In this document: in pieces, positions 23,356-32,011 of the stretch | Position numbering within the stretch: position 1 is the first letter of the stretch | Layout of the letters: each line of letters starts with the position of its first letter | Origin: Bacillota bacterium | GTDB lineage: Bacteria; Bacillota; Clostridia; Oscillospirales; Ruminococcaceae | Reading direction: 5' to 3' | DNA length: 64,000 nucleotides | NCBI GenBank assembly: GCA_023429785.1 | Contig: JAEZDD010000001.1 | Span: 31,293-95,292 of the forward strand | Program-made: the position numbers and the translations under genes | Notes under the pieces: generated by a model | The model's database searches: none | Told to the model about the DNA's origin: nothing | Seen by the model: the letters and a program-made list of their open reading frames with translations, nothing else

Positions 23356-26292
23356 ATGAGTAAAATATATTCCCTCGGTATTGACGTTGGTTCAACCACT
23401 GTTAAAACCGTTATTTTGGATAATGACGAAATTATATATACGAAATATGAGCGACATTTTTCTAAGGTTCGTGAAACTGTTATCGACCAGCTGAAGCTGA
23501 TTTCAGAGCAGTTCCCTCACGATGAATTCAAGCTTTGTATCACCGGCTCTGCGGGGCTTGGTATAGCGAGTTCTGCGAAGCTACCGTTTATGCAGGAGGT
23601 TTATTCCGCTTACATAGCTGTAAATAAATCGTATCCCGACACTGATGTTGTCGTTGAGCTTGGCGGAGAGGACGCTAAAATAATCTTCCTCACCGGCGGT
23701 ATTGAACAGAGAATGAACGGTTCTTGTGCCGGCGGAACGGGCGCTTTCATCGACCAGATGTCAACCCTTCTGGGAATAACGCCGACTGAGCTAAATGAGC
23801 TTTCACTCCATAGCCAAAAGCTTTATCCCATTGCATCACGTTGCGGCGTTTTTGCGAAATCAGACATTCAGCCGCTTTTAAATCAAGGGGCGAAGCGTGA
23901 GGATATCGCCGCATCTATTTTTCAGGCTGTTGTTGACCAGACGGTTTCTGGGCTTGCACAGGGAAGGACAATTGAAGGCAAGGTTTTATTCCTAGGCGGT
24001 CCTTTGTCCTTTTTAAGCGGGCTTAGAAATGCTTTTATAAAAACCCTTGGGCTTTCTGAGGAGAATGCTATATTCCCTGAGCTTGCGCCATGCTTCATGG
24101 CTTATGGCTGTGCCTTGCACGCATCAGAGACAAGCCAGCCTGAAACAATTGAATCAGTATGCGAGAAAATACTTTCCGCAAAAACTTCACAAAACGTTGT
24201 CCTCGGGAAGGTCCTTTTTGAAACAAAGGACGATTATCATTCCTTTGTTGAGCGTCATGCTAAGTTCGACCTGAAATATGAGGATATCAAAACCTATGAG
24301 GGCGATGCTTATCTTGGAATTGATGCCGGTTCAACTACAACAAAGCTAGTGCTTATTACCCCTGATGGGAAGCTTTTATACAATCATTATTGCTCTAATA
24401 AGGGACAACCCCTCGATATTATAGCAAATCAGCTCAAGGAAATTTATTCTCTCACCGGCGACAGAATTAAAATCAGGTCCAGCGCCGTGACCGGTTATGG
24501 CGAGGACTTGATTAAGGCTGGGCTAAAGCTCGATTTCGGAATTGTTGAAACTGTTGCTCACTATACGGCGGCTTCATATTTCTGCCCTGAGGTTGACTTC
24601 ATCATTGACATCGGCGGACAGGATATCAAATGCTTTAAAATCAAAAACAAGGCGATTGACAGCATTATGCTCAATGAAGCCTGCTCCTCCGGCTGTGGCT
24701 CGTTCATTCAGACTTTCGCTCTCGCACTCGGTTATGATATCGCCGACTTTGCGAAGCTTGGGCTTGCGTCTGAAAATCCTGTTGACCTCGGCTCAAGGTG
24801 CACCGTTTTCATGAACTCATCTGTTAAACAGGCGCAAAAGGACGGCGCCAGCGTTGAGGACATTTCGGCCGGGCTTTCTTCAAGTATAATTAAAAATGCG
24901 ATATATAAGGTTATCCGCGCTAAAAGCCCTGACGAGCTGGGGAAGAATATTGTCGTTCAGGGCGGAACCTTCTTAAATGACGCTGTTCTCCGCTCCTTTG
25001 AAATGGAGCTTGGGAGGAATGTTATCCGCCCTGCTATCGCGGGTCTTATGGGTGCGTTCGGCTGTGCAATCTATGCTAAGGAGCATTCCTCAGCCGACCA
25101 TGCTTCAGAAATTATATCAAAAAGCGACCTTGATGAATTTTCATATTCAGCGAAGCCATCACAGTGCCGTGGCTGTACCGCAAATTGCAGTCTGACAATA
25201 ATTACCTTCAATGACGGGCATAGATTCATTTCGGGGAACCGCTGTGAAAAGGGCGCCGGAATTAAAACGGTCACTTCGCTCACTAATCTTTATGAATACA
25301 AGTATAATAAGCTGATTGAAACTTGTGAAAGAAAGCCGCAAAAGGCTATTGCTAAGGTTGGATTCCCGCTTGCGCTCAACTTCTATGACCAGCTCCCGCT
25401 TTTCCATTCGCTTTTCACTGAGCTTGGCTTTGAGGTTGTATTGTCCGAGGAATCAACAAGAGATACCTATTATAAGGGACAACACACCATCCCGTCCGAT
25501 ACCGTATGCTATCCGGCGAAGCTCGCTCACGGGCATATTGAAAGCCTTCTCGAAAAGGGCGTTGATTTCATATTTTATCCCTGCATGAGTTATAATATTG
25601 ACGAGGGGGACAGCGACAATCATTACAACTGCCCTGTTGTTGCATATTATCCTGAGCTTTTAAAGGCGAATATGCCTCATCTAAATGATGAGAATTTCAT
25701 TTTCCCGTATATTGATTTGAACAGGAAAAAGCACGTCGCTAAGGCAATTTCAAAATCGCTTAAAAAGTATAACATTTCAGCTAAGGCAGTTTTGGCAGCG
25801 CTAGATGGCGCTTTCAAGGCTCTTGACGACTTTAATGCCGATATTCAGGCAACAGCAATGAATATCATTGCCGAAGCCCGAGCAAGTGGCAAGAAGATAA
25901 TCGTTCTCGCCGGTCGCCCATATCACATTGACCCTGAAATTAATCACGGCATTCACAAGCTGATTTCATCGCTTGGCATGGCTGTTGTCACCGAGGACAG
26001 TATTTTTAACCTCGGCGAGAACGGGAAGCTCGATATTTTAAATCAATGGACCTATCATTCAAGACTTTATAGAGCGACTCAATATGTTACAACTCAACCT
26101 GATGTGCAGCTGGTTCAGCTTGTTTCCTTCGGCTGCGGAATTGACTCAATCACAACCGATGAAATCCGCGGAATATTAGAGCAGAATGGCAAGCTTTATA
26201 CACAACTTAAAATAGATGAAATTAATAATCTCGGTGCTGCAAAAATTCGTTTGAGAAGTCTTGTTGCTGCCCTTGAAGTGAAGGAGGGCTAG
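23356..26292 (+). CDS. 2-hydroxyacyl-CoA dehydratase activase-related protein, two ASKHA domains plus DUF2229 (978 aa)
   Basis: Two BadF/BcrA-type ATPase domains: the first with L-G-I-D-V-G-S-T-T and N-G-S-C-A-G-G-T-G (Cys124), the second with L-G-I-D-A-G-S-T-T-T and S-S-G-C-G-S-F (Cys447). A DUF2229 region follows (C-R-G-C-T-A-N-C, then F-Y-P-C-M-S-Y-N). Such ATPases use ATP and a bridging [4Fe-4S] cluster to fire one electron into a dehydratase. Family members are often about 1400 residues, with an HgdB-like part fused; here that part is the next gene, one base downstream. Confidence 0.88.
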   Translation: MSKIYSLGIDVGSTTVKTVILDNDEIIYTKYERHFSKVRETVIDQLKLISEQFPHDEFKLCITGSAGLGIASSAKLPFMQEVYSAYIAVNKSYPDTDVVVELGGEDAKIIFLTGGIEQRMNGSCAGGTGAFIDQMSTLLGITPTELNELSLHSQKLYPIASRCGVFAKSDIQPLLNQGAKREDIAASIFQAVVDQTVSGLAQGRTIEGKVLFLGGPLSFLSGLRNAFIKTLGLSEENAIFPELAPCFMAYGCALHASETSQPETIESVCEKILSAKTSQNVVLGKVLFETKDDYHSFVERHAKFDLKYEDIKTYEGDAYLGIDAGSTTTKLVLITPDGKLLYNHYCSNKGQPLDIIANQLKEIYSLTGDRIKIRSSAVTGYGEDLIKAGLKLDFGIVETVAHYTAASYFCPEVDFIIDIGGQDIKCFKIKNKAIDSIMLNEACSSGCGSFIQTFALALGYDIADFAKLGLASENPVDLGSRCTVFMNSSVKQAQKDGASVEDISAGLSSSIIKNAIYKVIRAKSPDELGKNIVVQGGTFLNDAVLRSFEMELGRNVIRPAIAGLMGAFGCAIYAKEHSSADHASEIISKSDLDEFSYSAKPSQCRGCTANCSLTIITFNDGHRFISGNRCEKGAGIKTVTSLTNLYEYKYNKLIETCERKPQKAIAKVGFPLALNFYDQLPLFHSLFTELGFEVVLSEESTRDTYYKGQHTIPSDTVCYPAKLAHGHIESLLEKGVDFIFYPCMSYNIDEGDSDNHYNCPVVAYYPELLKANMPHLNDENFIFPYIDLNRKKHVAKAISKSLKKYNISAKAVLAALDGAFKALDDFNADIQATAMNIIAEARASGKKIIVLAGRPYHIDPEINHGIHKLISSLGMAVVTEDSIFNLGENGKLDILNQWTYHSRLYRATQYVTTQPDVQLVQLVSFGCGIDSITTDEIRGILEQNGKLYTQLKIDEINNLGAAKIRLRSLVAALEVKEG

Positions 26293-26293
26293 T

Positions 26294-27565
26294 ATGTCAA
26301 AAAATGAAGCCCCGAAAAAGCCAAAACCCTCGGGCAGAATTCATTCAACACGTTTTACACCCGAAATGAAAGAGGAATACACCATTCTTGTCCCCGATAT
26401 GCTCCCCATACATTTTAACCTTATTCTTTCTGTTTTCAGACAGTATGGGTATAAGATGGAGCTTTTGCAGACTTCATCACGCAGTGTTGTCGACGAGGGG
26501 CTGAAAAATGTTCATAATGACACCTGTTATCCTGCACTTTTAGTAATCGGGCAGTTTTTAGACGCACTCAAAAGCGGAAAGTATGATGTGAACAAAACCG
26601 CACTGATGATTACACAAACTGGCGGCGGCTGCCGTGCTTCAAATTATATTCACCTTTTAAGAAAAACCTTGAGCGCTCAGTTCCCTCAGGTTCCTGTTAT
26701 TTCGCTTAATTTCAGCGGGCTTGAAAAGGGCAATAGCTTCGAGCTAACTATTCCAATTGCGTTAAAGCTCGTTTTCGCTGTTCTTTATGGCGATATGCTG
26801 ATGCTTTTATATAATCAATGTCGCCCCTATGAGCTTGTCGAGGGTGAAACCGATAAGGTTCTTGAAAAATGGGAGAAGAAGCTGAACGAGGCATTCGCTC
26901 ATAACAGCTATTTCTCAACTGCAAAAACCTATAGACAAATCCTCAATGATTTTTCTCAGATAAAGCGTTCGAAGGATAAAAAGCCGAGGGTTGGAATCGT
27001 CGGTGAAATATATGTTAAATACTCGCCGCTTGCCAACAACCACCTTGAAGAATTTTTGATTTCTGAGGGCTGTGAGCCTGTTGTCCCGGGACTTTTAGAC
27101 TTCGTAATGTATTGTGCGGCTTGCATTATGGCTGACGCAAAGCTATATGACTTTAAAAATAAGACGACCTTAGCGAATACCATCGGCTATAAGGTTTTAT
27201 ACGCGAAGCAAAAGCAGATGATAAAAATCATCAAGGAGCATGGTGAGTTTTTCGGCCCTCACGATTTTGAACACCTTAAAAAAGAGGCGGACAAGTATAT
27301 CAGTCAGGGCGTAAAAATGGGCGAGGGCTGGCTTATTACCGCTGAAATGGCGGCTCTGGCACAAAGCGGAACTGAAAATATAATCTGCACACAGCCGTTT
27401 GGCTGCCTCCCGAACCATATTGTTGCTAAAGGAATGTCAAGACGAATTAAGGATGCCTTCCCTGATGCAAATATTGTTGCTATCGACTATGACCCCGGCG
27501 CAACCAAGGTCAATCAGGAGAACAGAATTAAGCTTATGCTCGCTAACGCTAAAAAGGTTAAATAA
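26294..27565 (+). CDS. 2-hydroxyacyl-CoA dehydratase-like (HgdB-type) protein (423 aa)
   Basis: Corresponds to the C-terminal third of the large fused activase proteins. It has conserved C-Y-P-A and T-Q-T-G-G-G-C-R-A-S-N-Y motifs near residues 77-120, C-A-A-C-I-M, and Q-P-F-G-C-L-P-N-H. The cysteines could bind the Fe-S cluster that receives the electron. Only one base separates the upstream stop codon from this ATG, so translation is coupled. The physiological substrate is unknown; these proteins are widespread in anaerobes without classical hydroxyacyl-CoA pathways. Confidence 0.85.
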   Translation: MSKNEAPKKPKPSGRIHSTRFTPEMKEEYTILVPDMLPIHFNLILSVFRQYGYKMELLQTSSRSVVDEGLKNVHNDTCYPALLVIGQFLDALKSGKYDVNKTALMITQTGGGCRASNYIHLLRKTLSAQFPQVPVISLNFSGLEKGNSFELTIPIALKLVFAVLYGDMLMLLYNQCRPYELVEGETDKVLEKWEKKLNEAFAHNSYFSTAKTYRQILNDFSQIKRSKDKKPRVGIVGEIYVKYSPLANNHLEEFLISEGCEPVVPGLLDFVMYCAACIMADAKLYDFKNKTTLANTIGYKVLYAKQKQMIKIIKEHGEFFGPHDFEHLKKEADKYISQGVKMGEGWLITAEMAALAQSGTENIICTQPFGCLPNHIVAKGMSRRIKDAFPDANIVAIDYDPGATKVNQENRIKLMLANAKKVK

Positions 27566-27582
27566 GAACAATGTAACCATAA

Positions 27583-27620
27583 CCCCCTCTTCACATATAC
27601 TGTCAAGAGGGGGGATTTTT
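27583..27620 (+). promoter_or_regulatory. Hairpin combining terminator-like stem and ytaF ribosome site
   Basis: CCCCCTCTT (27583-27591) pairs with AAGAGGGGG (27605-27613), followed at once by GATTTTT and the ATG of ytaF. The right arm contains the only Shine-Dalgarno sequence, so the folded form hides it. Confidence 0.6.
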
Positions 27621-28247
27621 ATGCTCGCTGCTTTTTTATTGGTTATTGCTATTTGTATAGACGCATTCACGACATCTATCACTTATGGAATCGGTGGAAT
27701 TAAAATTCCGACTATTTCTGCGCTCATTATCAGCTTTATGGGAACAGTATTTTTGACTGTTTCACTTTTTTTTGCGAAAGTCATCAGCGGCTATATTTCA
27801 CCACAGCTTTGTATCACACTCAGCGTTTCACTTCTTATCCTCATCGGGGTGACTAACCTTTTTCAAAACACGATAAAAGCTTATCTTCGGAAAAACAAAA
27901 AAAAGAATGTGAGGTTCTCGCTTTTTAATATTTCTTTTGTCATCGACATTTTCCTTGACGAAACTAAGGCGGATATCGACAATTCTAAAACCCTTTCAGC
28001 GATGGAAGCCTTAATGCTCGGATTTGCACTCTCCGTCGACTCCCTCGCCACCGGGTTTTGTGCGGGGCTTTCCGTCGTCAGTATCCCTGAAGCGATAGCA
28101 CTTTGCTTTTTAATCGGATTTTTAGCAGTAAGTCTCGGCTGTTTCATCGGCGAAAAGGTGTCAAAGCGCACGAAGGTTGACCTTTCGTGGCTAAGCGGAG
28201 TTACATTGATTATTCTAGCTGTTTCAAAGCTGTTTATTGTTAATTGA
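27621..28247 (+). CDS. ytaF: Sporulation membrane protein YtaF / MntP-like (208 aa)
   Basis: Six-helix membrane protein of the MntP/YtaF group. Repeated motifs I-C-I-D-A-F-T-T-S and F-A-L-S-V-D-S-L-A-T-G carry the membrane aspartates typical of this fold. In Bacillus YtaF is linked to sporulation; relatives export manganese. The ATG at 27621 is chosen because it begins the hydrophobic helix and has AGAGGGGGG upstream; the same frame is open from 27399 but only as overlap with the previous gene. Confidence 0.85.
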   Translation: MLAAFLLVIAICIDAFTTSITYGIGGIKIPTISALIISFMGTVFLTVSLFFAKVISGYISPQLCITLSVSLLILIGVTNLFQNTIKAYLRKNKKKNVRFSLFNISFVIDIFLDETKADIDNSKTLSAMEALMLGFALSVDSLATGFCAGLSVVSIPEAIALCFLIGFLAVSLGCFIGEKVSKRTKVDLSWLSGVTLIILAVSKLFIVN

Positions 28248-28314
28248 TTACACCGGATTCGTTGACATTATATTCATTGTGTGGTATATTTAAAAAAAAC
28301 CTAGGAGTATTATA

Positions 28315-29292
28315 ATGGAACTTAAACACGCTGTTTTAACTTTTCTTGAAAACAACAGAGGTAACAATATTTCAGGCGCAAGCCTGGCGAGCGAGCTGAA
28401 GGTTACACGAAGTGCAGTCTGGAAGGCGATAAAAGCCTTGCAGGACGAGGGATATGACATAACAGCTATGACAAACAAGGGGTATTGCCTCGCTGAAAAT
28501 TCAGACATTCTTTCAGCAATGAGCATATCCCCATTCTTGTCCGGACAAGCAAGCGACTTCAAGCTTGAGGTTTTTAAAACCATAGATTCAACAAATAATT
28601 ATGCTAAAAAGCTCGCACAATTGGGTTCCCCTCAAGGCACTGTCATCATTTCAGAGGAGCAGACCGCCGGCCGTGGACGACTCGGGCGAAGCTTTTTTTC
28701 CCCGCCCTCAACCGGTATTTATATGAGCATTATCCTGCGCCCAAGGGTTTCCGCCGAGCATTCTCTGTTGATTACAACAAGCGTTGCTGTCGCTGTCGCT
28801 AAGGCTATTGAGGACACTACGGGGATTGAAACACAGATTAAGTGGGTCAACGACATATATTATAGCGGGAAGAAAATATGCGGAATCCTCACTGAAGCCT
28901 CGATGGATTTTGAGAGTGGTGGCCTTGAATACGCAATCGTCGGCATTGGCATAAACGTTTCAACAATGCGGGAGGAATTCCCCGAACAGCTTAAGGAAAC
29001 AGCTACTTCAATTTTTTCAAGAAAAATCAAGAGGTCAATACGAAGCGCTTTAATCGGAGAAATTCTCAATAATATTTCAAGGATTTGTAATAATGTTGAA
29101 AATGCTGAATTCCTTGAAGAATACAAAAAACGCTCATTTTTGATTGGTCAAGACATCTGGGTAATCAGCAATGACAAGTACGAGCCGGCTGTTGCAATCG
29201 ACATTGACGAAAAAGCGAGGCTGGTTGCCCAGTTCCCAGACGGGAGCATAAAGCTGCTGAACTCAGGAGAAGTCAGCGTGAGAAAAAGATAA
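28315..29292 (+). CDS. birA: Bifunctional biotin ligase / repressor BirA (325 aa)
   Basis: N-terminal winged helix (residues about 1-65, S-R-S/A-V-W-K-A-I-K) plus biotin-protein ligase domain with the biotinyl-AMP loop G-R-G-R-L-G-R-S-F-F and K-W-V-N-D-I. It activates biotin and attaches it to carrier proteins, and the DNA-binding part can repress biotin genes. A likely target is the biotin carrier of the decarboxylase whose beta subunit is at 41.7 kb, though that carrier gene is not in the window. AGGAG precedes the ATG. Confidence 0.93.
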   Translation: MELKHAVLTFLENNRGNNISGASLASELKVTRSAVWKAIKALQDEGYDITAMTNKGYCLAENSDILSAMSISPFLSGQASDFKLEVFKTIDSTNNYAKKLAQLGSPQGTVIISEEQTAGRGRLGRSFFSPPSTGIYMSIILRPRVSAEHSLLITTSVAVAVAKAIEDTTGIETQIKWVNDIYYSGKKICGILTEASMDFESGGLEYAIVGIGINVSTMREEFPEQLKETATSIFSRKIKRSIRSALIGEILNNISRICNNVENAEFLEEYKKRSFLIGQDIWVISNDKYEPAVAIDIDEKARLVAQFPDGSIKLLNSGEVSVRKR

Positions 29293-29301
29293 GCACAACA
29301 A

Positions 29302-29333
29302 AAAACCCTCAAGGATAAAACCTTGAGGGTTAA
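29302..29333. terminator. Bidirectional terminator between birA and gap
   Basis: AACCCTCAAGG/CCTTGAGGGTT stem with six-base loop; the minus-strand side has the stronger T run, so it mainly ends gap. Confidence 0.85.
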
Positions 29334-29362
29334 ATTATTGCTTTGACTTAGTTAATGTGAAA

Positions 29363-30379
29363 TTAAGCTAATTCAGCGAAATACTTGATTGTTCTAACCA
29401 TTTGTGATGTGTATGAATTTTCATTGTCATACCATGAAACAACCTGAACCTGATATAGACCGTTTCCGAGGTCTGAAACCATTGTCTGAGTTGAATCAAA
29501 TAGTGAGCCATAAGAAATACCGATGATGTCAGAAGAAACTAGCTCTTCTTCTGTGTATCCGAATGAAGCTGATGAAGCAGCCTTCATAGCGGCATTAATG
29601 CTAGCCTTAGTAACATTCTCGCCCTTAACAACAGCAACAAGAATTGTTGTTGAACCTGTTGGAACCGGAACTCTTTGTGCTGAACCGATTAGCTTTCCGT
29701 TTAGCTCAGGAACAACAAGGCCGATAGCCTTAGCAGCACCAGTTGAGTTAGGAACGATGTTGCAAGAAGCAGTTCTGGCTCTTCTTAGGTCACCCTTTGG
29801 ATGAGGTCCGTCAAGAGTCATCTGGTCACCGGTCCAAGCGTGAACTGTTGTCATGATACCGCTCTGGATTGCAGCGAAATCGTTAAGTGTCTTAGCCATT
29901 GGAGCTAGACAGTTTGTTGTGCATGAAGCAGCTGAGATGATTGTATCATCCTTGGTAAGGATGTTTTCGTTAACGCTAAATACAACTGTTGGTAGGTCGT
30001 CGCCAGCAGGAGCTGAAATAACAACCTTCTTAGCACCGGCATCAATGTGAGCCTGTGACTTAGCCTTTGAAACATAAAAGCCTGTGCACTCAAGAACTAC
30101 GTCAACGCCGATTTGGCCCCAAGGTAGGTTCTTAGCGTCTTTTTCAGCATAAATCTTGATTGTCTTGCCGTCAACTGTGATTGAATCTTCACCAGCTGTA
30201 ACCTTATCTGCAAGAGCATATCTTCCCTGAGCTGAATCGTATTTTAATAGATGAGCTAGCATTTTTGGGCTTGTTAAGTCGTTGATAGCAACAACTTCAT
30301 AACCTTCTGCTCCAAACATTTGTCTGAATGCAAGACGTCCAATACGTCCAAAACCATTAATTGCAACTTTAACTGCCAT
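29363..30379 (-). CDS. gap: Glyceraldehyde-3-phosphate dehydrogenase, type I (338 aa)
   Basis: Glycolytic enzyme oxidising glyceraldehyde-3-phosphate with NAD+. It has the NAD loop I-N-G-F-G-R-I-G-R and active-site S-A-A-S-C-T-T-N-C-L-A-P; length is standard. Codon use is strongly biased (few rare codons, many GCT/AAG/CTT-type choices on the coding strand), as in very highly expressed genes. It has its own good promoter and AGGAGG site. It is monocistronic, not clustered with pgk/tpi here. Confidence 0.97.
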   Translation of the reverse strand: MAVKVAINGFGRIGRLAFRQMFGAEGYEVVAINDLTSPKMLAHLLKYDSAQGRYALADKVTAGEDSITVDGKTIKIYAEKDAKNLPWGQIGVDVVLECTGFYVSKAKSQAHIDAGAKKVVISAPAGDDLPTVVFSVNENILTKDDTIISAASCTTNCLAPMAKTLNDFAAIQSGIMTTVHAWTGDQMTLDGPHPKGDLRRARTASCNIVPNSTGAAKAIGLVVPELNGKLIGSAQRVPVPTGSTTILVAVVKGENVTKASINAAMKAASSASFGYTEEELVSSDIIGISYGSLFDSTQTMVSDLGNGLYQVQVVSWYDNENSYTSQMVRTIKYFAELA

Positions 30380-30412
30380 AATTAATAATCCTCCTAAATA
30401 TTTTCTATTACT

Positions 30413-30441
30413 ATTTTAAACCAAAAAATATATTTTTGCAA
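30413..30441 (-). promoter_or_regulatory. Promoter of gap
   Basis: -35 TTGCAA (30436-30441), 17-base spacer, -10 TAAAAT (30413-30418 on the minus strand), leaving a short AT-rich leader to the AGGAGG site. Confidence 0.65.
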
Positions 30442-30712
30442 GTACTTTGACAAAAAATTAACTTATTTTTTCAAATTTTATCTAGCTCACAAAAAACTAA
30501 TTTTTATTAAACTATTATATGTTTATTTTCATTATATATTATTTTTATTAAATCCTTATTTTGATATATTTTGCTAAAATTTTAAACATTTTACATTATT
30601 TTTACTTTCACATATTTACAATTTATTAATTTGAAGCTATAATAATTATTTAAGGTATAATCATTGATTTAATAGGAATTTTACTATATATAAGTCATTT
30701 TTTCTAAAAGGT
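30442..30712. other. AT-rich intergenic stretch
   Basis: The gap-to-kinase intergenic region (30380-30712) is very AT-rich. Apart from the gap promoter and the kinase promoter at 30615-30643, I see no gene, repeat or stable hairpin in it. Confidence 0.6.
30615..30643 (+). promoter_or_regulatory. Promoter of the histidine-kinase-like gene
   Basis: -35 TTTACA (30615-30620), 17-base spacer, -10 TATAAT (30638-30643). Confidence 0.55.
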
Positions 30713-30724
30713 GTGAAACTGATA

Positions 30725-31825
30725 ATGAATAAAAAGTTGCAAATATTATGCGAAGTATTTTCTAATTCAACAACCACAAGCGCTATGATAACAGATGGAG
30801 AATTTAATTTGCTTTGGACTAACAATGAAGATTTGATTGATTTGACAGGGGAAAATATCAGCTCATGTATTTCCTTCCCTCATAATTATCAGAAGGAAGA
30901 TAATGTTATTGCCCAAGCTTCATTTAATGATAATAATTTCTCAATTAATTTGCTTCCTGTTTTTGAAGGCAATAAGCTAGTTGGCTTTTTATTAAGGCTC
31001 ATCACTCATAAGGAGCTTAATGACCATCAGCTCAACAGGGATTTTAACGAAAGTCAGGTTGAATATTTCTCTCATATTCGAGGACATGTTTCTGGAATTA
31101 TTAGCTGCTGTATGATGCTATCAGAGTCACTTGAACAGCATGAGCTTTATGATGAGCTTAATGTTTTGAATAATCAGCTTAATTATTGCTATAAGCTTCT
31201 CGCGAGCTTGCTAAATCGCTCTGAAATTGCCAAATATTCTTTTGCCCTTCACAATATCACCAGAGTAAATGCCGGGAACTTTATAAATGATATTATTATG
31301 ATTGTGAATGCTTTGTTAAGAAGCACTAACATTTCTGTTGAATCCACTGTCAAGAACGATGTTTTCATTGACGTTGATGCTGACCGCTTTGTCGTTTTGC
31401 TTCTTAATATAATCGTCAATGCTGTTCAGAATAATATTGAAGAAAAACGGGAGATTTGCATTTCGCTCACCAGTGATGATAATAATGCAATCCTCAGCAT
31501 TTTGGATAACGGTAATGGAATGTCAAAGGAAACCATCGAGAGCATCTTTTCAAAAACAACACAGGGGACTGTTAATACAATGAATTTTGATAAGAAGTCT
31601 TCACTCGGTTTTTATATCATTAATTATTTTTGTAATGCCTTTAAAGCAACTATGTATCTTTCCTCAAAGGAAAATGAAGGAACCACCATTTCTCTTAGAA
31701 TCCCTTTGAGCAAGGATAATAATTTCCCCGACTTTGTTGAAAGCAAAACTTCAGAATATCTTACGAATCGTTTTTCTAATATATATGTTGCTCTATCTCA
31801 GATTGTCGAAATAAAATTTTTCTAA
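30725..31825 (+). CDS. Histidine-kinase-like protein (366 aa)
   Basis: A PAS-like N-terminal sensor region (about 1-100) is followed by a helical dimerisation segment with F-S-H-I-R-G-H-V (about 112-119) and a GHKL ATPase domain: N-box L-L-N-I-I-V-N-A-V-Q-N-N, G1 D-N-G-N-G-M, G2 S-S-L-G-F-Y. No membrane helix, so it is cytosolic. No response regulator lies next to it. The start is uncertain: GTG at 30713 is too close to AAAGG, so the ATG at 30725 was taken although its spacing is long. The phospho-acceptor His is tentative. Confidence 0.75.
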   Translation: MNKKLQILCEVFSNSTTTSAMITDGEFNLLWTNNEDLIDLTGENISSCISFPHNYQKEDNVIAQASFNDNNFSINLLPVFEGNKLVGFLLRLITHKELNDHQLNRDFNESQVEYFSHIRGHVSGIISCCMMLSESLEQHELYDELNVLNNQLNYCYKLLASLLNRSEIAKYSFALHNITRVNAGNFINDIIMIVNALLRSTNISVESTVKNDVFIDVDADRFVVLLLNIIVNAVQNNIEEKREICISLTSDDNNAILSILDNGNGMSKETIESIFSKTTQGTVNTMNFDKKSSLGFYIINYFCNAFKATMYLSSKENEGTTISLRIPLSKDNNFPDFVESKTSEYLTNRFSNIYVALSQIVEIKFF

Positions 31826-31834
31826 TATTTTTAT

Positions 31835-31878
31835 AATAGCTTTCTTTTTGTATAAAATTCAAAAAGGGCTATTTTTTT
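31835..31878 (+). terminator. Terminator after the kinase-like gene
   Basis: AATAGC..TTTTTG pairs with CAAAAAG..GCTATT, followed by a seven-base T run. Confidence 0.75.
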
Positions 31879-31891
31879 ATTAAATTTATTC

Positions 31892-31920
31892 TTGCTTTTT
31901 TCTTCTAAAAATAGTACAAT
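31892..31920 (+). promoter_or_regulatory. Promoter of pyrG
   Basis: -35 TTGCTT (31892-31897), 17-base spacer, -10 TACAAT (31915-31920). The leader (about 85 bases) has a weak AAGGGCA/TGCTCTT hairpin without a T run; the GGGC start used for reiterative-transcription control in Bacillus pyrG is not evident. Confidence 0.55.
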
Positions 31921-32011
31921 ATTTAATAATGGTTTTGTAAGGGCACAAGCTATGCTCTTATTAAACAAAAAATGAACAACGCTATTTGCTGTCGTTGAAA
32001 GGAATGTTAAT

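Noticed and set aside
27399..27620. Longer N-terminus for the YtaF protein
   Set aside because: That part overlaps the dehydratase gene in another frame and has no membrane-protein character; the ATG at 27621 begins the first helix.
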